Assembly: GCA_964017185.1 (NCBI GenBank)
Contig: OZ024869.1
Span: forward strand, 69,472,315 to 69,536,314
Source of the DNA: Rugalucina vietnamica
Taxonomy: Eukaryota > Mollusca > Bivalvia > Lucinida > Lucinidae
Direction of reading: 5' to 3'
DNA: 64,000 bases
Shown: one piece after another, positions 55,905 through 64,000 of the stretch
Layout of the letters: each line of letters opens with the position of its first letter
How positions within the stretch are numbered: position 1 is the first letter of the stretch
Program-made: the position numbers and the translations under genes
Notes under the pieces: generated by a model
What the model was told of the DNA's origin: nothing
Database searches by the model: none
What the model saw: only the letters and a program-made list of their open reading frames with translations

Positions 55905-56255
55905 TGGATCTTATTTCTGTGGATTATATCAATGTGTAAACTCGGGCGGATCACCCACAGACTAGATAATGCGCGAAGGGCTTTATGTAAATATTTGTCA
56001 TTCTTCCGAGTTTACATATCGATAAAATCCATAAAAATAATAGTTCATTTCTTAAAATTATAATCTGTGTTCATAAAAACGCATTTGTCAACACTGATTT
56101 GAATTGGCATAGCCAGCGGAAAGAAAACTGAGCAGGCGAATAATTCGTGAGGTATCCATCGTGAAATTTTCCTAACGATAGAAAGGCATTTCGCAATAAA
56201 TACAAGCAATAAATGGTTTGCTACAGGCAGACTAAAAAGCGGGATAAAACATCTC
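55905..56255. other. Unannotated stretch
   Basis: No supported feature. Confidence 0.35.
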
Positions 56256-56261
56256 CTCTAC

Positions 56262-56405
56262 ATTCGAATTTGTAGAAAGAAGAGGGATTGCACTATTCGA
56301 GTAGCGAAAACAAATGCGCGGATCAGCTTCGCAGTTACAACGAAGCTGATCTGCGCCTTTGTTTTTGCATAGGCAAAAGTCCGGTTTTATCATGGCGCGG
56401 CACAT
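56262..56405 (+). mobile_element. Inverted-repeat element family D, copy 5 (5' truncated)
   Basis: Retains CGAGTAGCGAAAACAAATGC, the hairpin GATCAGCTTCG/CGAAGCTGATC and the right end CGGTTTTATCATGGCGCGGC. The left inverted end is missing. Confidence 0.7.
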
Positions 56406-56533
56406 TTTAGAAAATTATCGAACCTTCATAATTCAGCAATCCATTATTATCTTTATCAAAAGATACAAAAAGTAATACATATATAATATATATATGTGGA
56501 GATTTTATCATTAACGGTGCAAAATTTTATTTG

Positions 56534-56573
56534 TGCCTGAGCTAGCTTTCGCCTTTCGGCTTCATCAGAGGCA
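56534..56573 (-). ncRNA. Hammerhead motif, palindrome 1 left arm
   Basis: Minus strand: stem I UGCCU/AGGCA; core CUGAUGA; one unpaired A, then stem II GCC/GGC over GAAA; core GAAA; self-complementary GCUAGC as stem III; cleavage dinucleotide UC. The three-bp stem II and extra A are unusual, but all core residues are present. Confidence 0.7.
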
Positions 56574-57166
56574 TACTGATTAGTGCAAGTTTACAGAAAA
56601 ATAGAAGGTGAGACGGCGAAAATGGCCGTCCTCGATTTTTGAGATAAGCAAATACAGGTAAAAAATCACATTGTACTCAATTGGAGAACACATGAGCAAC
56701 AGAAATTTGATGTAATTTGATTAAAATCCCGAAAATAAAACTCAAACAAGAAGAGGGGGGGTGGGGGTGGAAATAAAAAAAGAAAAAGAAGGTAGAAGTA
56801 AACAAACAAGACCGTTCACTTCGAAGGTTGCAAAACTACTGAAGGTGGGCTATGCAAAGTCTGCCTTTAAACACACCGCTACAAACGCTGGTCATTTTTA
56901 TGGTTATGTAAACAGCTGCGGGCGAGGTTTTCCTAAATAATCTTTTTTTCTTTTTTTTTATTTCCACCCCCCCCCCCCCCCACACCCCTCTTCTTGTTTG
57001 AGTTTTATTTTCGGGATTTTAATCAAATTACATCAAATTTCTTATGCTCATGTGTTCTCCAATTGAGTACAATGTGATTTTTTACCTGTATTTGCTTATC
57101 TCAAAAATCGAGGACGGCCATTTTCGCCGTCTCACCTATTTTTCTGTAAACTTGCACTAATCAGTA

Positions 57167-57206
57167 TGCCTCTGATGAAGCCGAAAGGCGAAAGCTAGCT
57201 CAGGCA
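57167..57206 (+). ncRNA. Hammerhead motif, palindrome 1 right arm
   Basis: Inverse copy of the motif at 56534-56573, identical in core, stem I (UGCCU/AGGCA), stem II (GCC/GGC) and GCUAGC stem III. The predicted cut is after C57201. Confidence 0.7.
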
Positions 57207-57389
57207 CAAATAAAATTTTGCACCGTTAATGATAAAATCTCCACATATACTTAAAGCATATCATTCAAGCATCCATTTATGGATCCGGTGCTACCGACAG
57301 GTTTGTCTGTTTGATGTATATTACCCAAATCTCATACTATATATATATATATAAAGATTTTATCATCAACAGTGCAAAATCCTATTTGT

Positions 57390-57427
57390 GCCTGAGCGCG
57401 CTTTCGCCTTTCGGCTTCTTCAGAGGC
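57390..57427 (-). ncRNA. Hammerhead motif, palindrome 2 left arm
   Basis: Minus strand: stem I GCCU/AGGC; core CUGAAGA (fits CUGANGA); stem II GCC/GGC over GAAA with a preceding unpaired A; core GAAA; self-complementary GCGCGC; UC. Confidence 0.65.
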
Positions 57428-58014
57428 TTACTAAATACTACATAATAAGAGTGTGGTATCTACATCTGCCTGTCATAGGCAGTCCAGAACTAGGAGACAA
57501 AATATAATCTAAAAATTCTACATACTACTCATAACATTGTAAAACCTTATATAACTACAAATAAATAAACACACCGCTACAAACTAGAAAGATGTAACTA
57601 CAGCAAAATGGCTACGGAATTTTGAAAATGAAGAAATTTGGAAAATTAAACAGAAATTTAACAAAATTCTGATTATTCTGATTTTTGTGGGCTAATACAT
57701 CTTGGAGAGGTTGGAAACAGTGTTAGAACACTGTTTCCAACCTCTCCAAGATGTATTAGCCCACAAAAATCAGAATTTTGTTAAATTTCTGTTTAATTTT
57801 CCAAATTTCTTCATTTTCAAAATTCCGTAGCCATTTTGCTGTAGTTACATCTTTCTAGTTTGTAGCGGTGTGTTTATTTATTTGTAGTTATATAAGGTTT
57901 TACAATGTTATGAGTAGTATGTAGAATTTTTAGATTATATTTTGTCTCCTAGTTCTGGACTGCCCATGACAGGCAGATGTAGATACCACACTCTTATTAT
58001 GTAGTATTTAGTAA

Positions 58015-58052
58015 GCCTCTGAAGAAGCCGAAAGGCGAAAGCGCGCTCAGGC
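58015..58052 (+). ncRNA. Hammerhead motif, palindrome 2 right arm
   Basis: Inverse copy of 57390-57427 with identical core and stems; its 3' side again faces the outer end. Confidence 0.65.
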
Positions 58053-58180
58053 ACAAATAGGATTTTGCACTGTTGATGATAAAATCTCCATATATACTTA
58101 CCGCATATCATTTTAGCATCCAAATTGGATCCAGTGCTACCGACAGGGTTTGATTGTTTGATGTATATTACCTAAATCTC

Positions 58181-58181
<1 letters not shown>

Positions 58182-58239
<58 letters not shown>
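58182..58239. repeat. (TA)n microsatellite
   Basis: About 28 TA units between palindromes 2 and 3. Confidence 0.95.
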
Positions 58240-58242
<3 letters not shown>

Positions 58243-58366
58243 GAGAAATAGGACAAACATCAAACAAAAATCTTCCCGGTGGCACTGGATCCTAAGAAAG
58301 GATTCGAAAATGATTGAAATAAGTATATAGGGGGATTAAACCATTAACAGTGCAAGAATAAATCAA

Positions 58367-58402
58367 ACTAAGCGCGCTTTCGGCTTTCGCCTTCTTCAGA
58401 GT
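58367..58402 (-). ncRNA. Hammerhead motif, palindrome 3 left arm
   Basis: Minus strand: stem I ACU/AGU, extended by a G-U pair; core CUGAAGA; stem II GGC/GCC over GAAA, the reverse of the GCC/GGC in palindromes 1 and 2 (compensated); core GAAA; GCGCGC; UU at the cleavage site. Confidence 0.6.
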
Positions 58403-58658
58403 CAATATGTATTTACAGGTAAAAACTGGAAAAAAAAATGAAAATAGGTAAATAAACAAAAAAAAAAAAATTAAATGAAAAACAATGCAAAAATACACAA
58501 ATACACAAAAATCACATGAAATGGTGTCAACTTTGTCACATTTCATGTGATTTTTGTGTATTTGTGTATTTTTGCATTGTTTTTCATTTAATTTTTTTTT
58601 TTTGTTTATTTACCTATTTTCATTTTTTTTTCCAGTTTTTACCTGTAAATACATATTG

Positions 58659-58694
58659 ACTCTGAAGAAGGCGAAAGCCGAAAGCGCGCTTAGT
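58659..58694 (+). ncRNA. Hammerhead motif, palindrome 3 right arm
   Basis: Inverse copy of 58367-58402, identical core and stems. Confidence 0.6.
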
Positions 58695-58728
58695 TTGATT
58701 TATTCTTGCACTGTTAATGGTTTAATCC

Positions 58729-58831
<103 letters not shown>

Positions 58832-58889
58832 TTTTCATTTTATTTTATTTTATTTTTTTTTTATTTTATTTTATTTTTTTTTTCAAAAT

Positions 58890-61800
58890 CATTTTCGCTT
58901 TCACATTATATTTATTAAACTTTGCCGAAGACCCACACTCCGGTCTAAAATCATTTAAATGCTTTCTCGGGTGGTTTTGATATGTCTTTATTTTCACAAT
59001 TTTGAAAATTTAAAAAATACATGTTTGAAACTTAGCTCAAGTGAAATCAATAGGTAATATACGTGGCTTGTCCCAAAAGTCCTGTTACAAATCCTTTTTA
59101 TTCTGAACACATAGTAGGAACCAATCAAAGTTTCTCATGCAGAATCATTGGCCATATTTGAACTTATTTTACTGTACAACATGTCACTCACATCAATGAC
59201 CTCACTGCTACAGTTACCTTGGTAACCATGAGTAGGCATGACCGGAGCAAGTCAAATTATGCAAAATGTTTTTGGAGCTTCCATTTTTCGCAAACTGCTA
59301 AATCAATATAGGTGTAAAGTGATCATTTCAAAAATATACCAGCATTACTATCATTCTATGCACATCATTTAGTGATGATCATATGAAAGTTGATGACAAT
59401 TTAATAGTTTGGGAGAAAAATAAAGCAGCCTATCTATAAAATTTCAACGACCAAATTATGACGTCGGTAAATAACATGCGGAACAAAGTAACAGGGTCAT
59501 TATGTTTAAACATCTAAAATATATTATTTAATGGAAACCTTGCAATTGTTTAGATTCATATAAGTTGGGGACTTCAATACTATTACACAAGATATATTTT
59601 CAAAACGATATTTCAACCAACAGTAACATAACTTGACCTACTGAAAGATGGGAAGTGATTAACAGTGGATAACATTAGTTAGTTATTCTTATTTTGCATT
59701 ACTGATATTTATAGTACTATTCTGATAATTTGCTTATAATTATTATACTTAAATTTCCAAATATATGCTACAGCATCAATAAGCTAAATATAAATATAGT
59801 TTTCAAATAGATTTCTTGTATGTAGCATATTTGTCCCAACTGCAAAATATGAAGAAAAAATCACAATTGACGGCAACGTCTTTAGACCTGCTCTGCTGCA
59901 GTAGGGGTACAAGTGTTCAAAACCCCACTGCATTTTAACAGATGCAAGCAGTCAAAACAACAATTTACCCTAAAAGCCCTTAGATATAATACTTGATGAC
60001 CATAATCAACCCTCGTAGGTATGAAATGAGCTGTACGAATATGTTTGGTGTCTATATCTCTCAAACTTCTTTCCTGTAAAGTAACTGAAGAGAACCTGTT
60101 AAGATACCTGCTCAAATTAGAGAAAAGATAATAAGTTGCCATTGCGAGTTGATATATGAATATCACAGACATAAACACTGTAAATTGGTGGTGTCTGTCC
60201 TTCTAAGAGTCTAACGTCTGGTACAGAAAAGCTACAATTATCGTAAATATATCTGCATCCGTCTCTATATTGAATAACAACCAATAAATGTACAAGTAAA
60301 ATCATAGACTCACTGTACATCGTAGAATCAGTGATAGAAACAATACCAGTTATTGAACGCATTTTGACAAACTTTGCGAGATAGTGGTAAGTATTTTGCA
60401 TGTTTTCTTGTTATCAGATTTCTTTCTGTGCCATATTTTTCAATTGATCAACTTGACACACGTTCTTGTGCTATCTTATGGTCGACAAACCGCAAAAGGT
60501 TTTCCTGGTCGGAAGGCATTCGTTTTGGATGACAGTTGTATTAGAAGCTTAAAGTCGCTGCACTTTCTCCTCTAGTTCTAAAATCGAATAATTTTGAGAA
60601 AATAAAATACACAACAGAAAGAAATACTTCGGATTCCCTTCAATATGAAAAAGCACGTGCTGACCTGCTTCGTCGATTTCGAAATATACATATATAACGA
60701 CATAGGACTGTATGTTCGAATTTTAGTCCAAGGAACTACTGTCCCAGTCAAAGAGGGGTATTGTACGAAGAAAGCCACGATTTATCTTAATTAGGAAGTG
60801 CAGACTAGGTACTTGAAAAACATCACAGAAACATCTCCATATGGAAGCTACCCCAGATTTGCACTTTACATATAGTAAAAATGGGGAAATCAGGGGTTGA
60901 TATGCAAGTATAAATTTTCAATATTAATCCGCCAAATTATATATTGTGGGTGTCTGTTGGAATAATCTCAATAAATGACCATAACGGATACTCGAAATGC
61001 ACGGTTTTATGGAGAACATGTATATTTAATGCAAAAAATTATCAAAATCAGCTTTATTATAAAACCTTTTGTGCAAATGGAGATCTTTCTGAAATGTGTG
61101 CAATCGTGTATTTTATCCATACCAGATGGTGTTAAATGATACACTTTGAAATGTTTTGTAATAACAAATACATGTCATTTTCTTTCTAAACTTATTTTGA
61201 TTTCCTCTATATTAATAGATTAGCATCATATTCTATGTAAAACTGTCTCCACGCCAGTTATCTATAGGAGTGTGTCTCCAACACGTGTCCGAGCATAATG
61301 CATGCAAAGCGGTCGATGTAACTTAATCTACATGCGAGTTTTCTGTGCTTTCATTAAAAGCATAAAATTGGCATTTTCCCACCAAATCAAAGGTAGGCAA
61401 GATTTGAACACACTGTGCCAAGGACCACTTATTGTCCTTCAAAAATACTGCCAGACATTTTCGCTCCAACATTTGGTTAGATGTTTGCAGGCTGTTAAAA
61501 TTGCTTTGCGTCGAAATTAACTCCCTTTAAAATAAACCAATAGTAAGCTTAAACCATTTCTGAAAGTTTTTCCTTTAATCGTATCACATTTTTGCACTGC
61601 AAATCGTTGAGGCCTCAACTGAAATTTGTTGCAAAAAATCCCATTGGTTCGAAAGAAAAACGGCAAACAATTTGTAATGGGATTCCAGTTTGTTGTTTGA
61701 GCAGGAACATTGAAGCTAATTTGTGGCGGCATTCTGTCATTAAAAACCTTAAACTTTCGCCTACCTAATGTGTAATTGATCGGACTTCAATACATATCAA

Positions 61801-62695
61801 ACACTTTATAAATATTACACACATTTACCCGAAAAATCTATCTACAAAAACAGTGTAAAGTTACTTTTGGTATTTGAGTATATATTTAAAAGTTGTGTTT
61901 AAGTACCATTTTTGCTTATATATTATTATCGTATTATCGATTCTTCCTCTCACAATACAAGATGTTTTTAGAAAAAAATGTTGTTTTTTTTTCGAATTGG
62001 AAATCACAATCAGCTTAACTTCAATACTAAAAACGAAATGTTAGAGTCCGTGATTAACGTCATACAATATGGTTTCAAGCGTTACCCAAACTTCAACAAA
62101 AACAAACTGCGTAATAGGTCAGTGGGGACGAAAATATTTCTGGACAGAAACATCAAAACCCAAACGAACGTCGTTGCTTGGTTTTTATTTGCATCAATCG
62201 TGGTAATACGTCAGTTTAACCTTTATCAAGAAAACACATTTTGCAAATTGGTACAAATTCAAAATTGAGTTAATGCTTAACTTTCCAGTCAACAGCTATG
62301 GTCATGTCGGGGCCTTTTCTCCGTTTTATGGGACTTGTACCCAAAATTAAAGACGTCATGACATCGAAAAAGTGCTTAAAATATAACCAGACGACTAAGG
62401 TCAAATTAGCCCCCCCGGGGTACTAAGTAACAGGAACTTTCCTCATTTTAATGTTTAGCATACAAGTACTGTTAAACGGTGCCATGGTATACATTTTTTT
62501 TACTTTTACTGTCTGTCTCTATCTCTCTGTCCATTGGGTCAATACATTTTTTATGGATCTTGGTCATTGGGAGAATACATTTTTTTCATGGTCCTCTACC
62601 ATGGGGCGAGTGCAGTTTTGTTCGCTGTTGGCCATAAGACGCCGACATTTTTGCGCGACTTTTCAAATGCACCGGCTCCATGGCCATGATTACTC
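58890..62695. other. Unannotated intergenic stretch
   Basis: No supported gene. GGCTTGTCCCAAAAGTCCTG at 59064 resembles a mariner-type end, but no partner is found. 60835-60960 has decayed family-B-like words (AGTAAAAATGGGGAAAT, ATTGTGGGTGTC). Confidence 0.4.
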
Positions 62696-62699
62696 GGTC

Positions 62700-63800
62700 C
62701 CTAAAGCAAGTTTATTGCGAAGGTATTTAGAGCCAGTATTTTGAAAGCTCTTACTTAAAGTTGTTTATTTATATGAATAATAAACCAACACAATATAAGA
62801 TCACCACATTTTAATCTAAAATAAGGTTTTGCAATAAATAGTTTGATGTTTTGTTATATGAAGTATATAAACACAAAGCCATACAACGAACATCCTTCAT
62901 TCTCACGTTTTGGTCTAAAATTATGTTGAGCAAGCGGTTCGTTTGATTTGTCACTATATTATATGATCTGGCGCGCAGTTTTACTGATCGTGTTACTGAT
63001 CGTTCCAAGTCGATACTTCTGTAGTGGTTCTTTTTGTTTTATGTCTTGGTGTTTAAAATTTTTTGTGCTGTTGGCGCCTTATGTATGTTTTCATATTTTT
63101 AGTTAAGTTAAGGTAACTGAGTGGCCACCTATTGGGAAAATAGCTGCTCATTCGGCTTACGATATGTTTCATGGTATAAGTACCTGATTGTTAGTTTGTT
63201 TTTTTCCCACCTCGGTTTTTGGAGTGGGAATCTTTTTCTGATTGCGCCTTTTCCTGATCTTTGCCTACTTGTACCTTTTTATAATATTGGAACAAAATTG
63301 AAAGAAATCCCGACTTTAAACTCGGTCATTTAAGGAGACATGTTTTTTTTTGCTGGTAAGAAAATGTCTATTACATATCCCTAAGTACATATAATCATAT
63401 GTGACAGAAACTGATTTCATTAAACGGACTGGTACCAAACGTACAGCGATGAAAGATTTAGTTCCATTGTTATCCCTTTCGACGAGCCATCGTGATAGAA
63501 GAGATACATTATATCATGGGCAGTAAAAACAAGAAGTTTACAAGAATTGAAGGGTAAAAACAAATCTGCAAAGCGATACTTTCCAAACAGATAAAAGTGA
63601 TAAAGATAGTTGTGAACTTTTTCATTAGCAAAATTCAATTGTATTTCAACTTGTCTGGACTATCCAGGAACGATATCCATTACTGGGATTATCTATTCTT
63701 CTAACTCTCTCCTCGTTGCAATCAATCAATGTATTGCATCAGAATCAGAAGAACAAAGCAACGACAGTTCGTGTATAACATTGTATTGTTGTATCTTAAC
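62700..63800 (+). repeat. Long repeat family C, copy 3
   Basis: TTGCGAAGGTATTTAGAGC, AATAATAAACCAACACAAT, AAATTGAAAGAAATCCCGAC, TTAAACGGACTGG and CTCTCTCCTCGTTGC in C order. The last segment (63690-63740) is the empty site corresponding to the 5.7 kb insertion. Repeat A copy 9 is inserted in it. Confidence 0.7.
62985..63284 (+). mobile_element. Repeat family A, copy 9
   Basis: TACTGATCGTTCCAAGTCGA, TTGGCGCCTTATGTATG, GGTAACTGAGTGGCCACCTA, GCTGCTCATTCGGCTTACGA and the terminal CCTACTTGTACCTTTTT. Very close to copy 2 (17080-17375), suggesting recent activity. Confidence 0.85.
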
Positions 63801-64000
63801 ATGATAAAAATATTTATTCATAAAGATTTGTTTAATGAATTATTTGCTACATGTACATGTTGTAATTCTGTTTTCTTGAGACGTAATGTTTTCTGAAGAA
63901 AACCTTAGGACGGCTACAAAATAGGCTTTCATTTGTGAAAACAAACCATCTCCGGTGAATGTTACAATTTTGAAAACAAGACAAAAGCAAACTAAAATGG

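Larger units (their letters stand above)
56491..57249. mobile_element. Snapback palindrome 1 with a hammerhead in each arm
   Basis: The left arm (56491-56790) and right arm (about 56938-57249) are inverse complements over some 300 bp, separated by a ~147-bp loop containing AAACACACCGCTACAAAC. The arms differ in G/C-run length and a few indels. Each arm bears one hammerhead motif whose 3' side points outward. The arms' outer ends (TCATTAACGGTGCAAAAT) are shared with palindromes 2 and 3. Confidence 0.85.
57356..58086. mobile_element. Snapback palindrome 2, ~360-bp near-perfect arms
   Basis: The centre is at 57725/57726 (GGAAACAGTGTT, AG, then its complement). The arms match almost perfectly; the left arm has a 9-base duplication (GATTATTCT, ~57670) and there is a mismatch near 57470/57965. 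The loop is two bases, so the DNA or RNA would fold to one long hairpin. Contains ACACACCGCTACAAAC, as in palindrome 1. It is flanked by TATATA tracts. Confidence 0.9.

Noticed and set aside
59060..59085. Possible mariner terminal repeat (GGCTTGTCCCAAAAGTCC)
   Set aside because: No inverted partner or transposase remnant found nearby.

Overview
This window is AT-rich metazoan nuclear DNA with few genes and a very large load of mobile elements. The intron-containing genes, the cysteine-rich 7TM receptor type and the kinds of short inverted-repeat elements suggest a lophotrochozoan, most likely a bivalve mollusc. That taxonomic call is inference.

Genes. A two-exon 7TM receptor lies on the minus strand (51918-50317 joined to 49183-47603, 1060 aa) and is the best-supported gene. 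Its extracellular half is Ser/Thr-rich and Cys-rich; its second half carries a secretin/adhesion-like membrane region. A broken copy of its first exon and upstream DNA sits 4 kb away (55712-55900). Two tandem Rab-like small GTPase copies lie on the plus strand. The second (30474-30712 + 31502-31853, 196 aa) is intact. The first (18510-19408) is frameshifted in a G-run within the DTAGQE motif. Neither copy ends in prenylatable cysteines. A degenerate two-exon remnant of a GCC2/GCC3-like cysteine-rich protein lies at 26565-27585.

Mobile elements. 1-9 kb holds a tandem repeat with AGGTCA motifs, small inverted-repeat elements and a ~365-bp tandem array with one hammerhead-ribozyme motif per unit. 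15.5-18 kb holds a Tc1-type transposase fossil split by a Penelope-like reverse transcriptase element with TTCAAA target duplications. 33-38.5 kb is a cluster of inverted-repeat elements enclosing a ~2 kb GGATATCC palindromic satellite. 39-47 kb holds a 5.7 kb element with ~350-bp terminal inverted repeats, inserted into a longer repeat present three times in the window. 56.5-58.8 kb holds three consecutive giant snapback palindromes, each arm bearing a hammerhead motif.

Main theme. A retroelement system using hammerhead ribozymes appears in several states: tandem array, head-to-head palindromes, a truncated RT copy, and at least nine copies of its 3' end. Hammerheads in Penelope-like elements and animal retrozymes are established. 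The particular palindromic arrangement and the link between array, RT and 3' repeat are inferred here from sequence.
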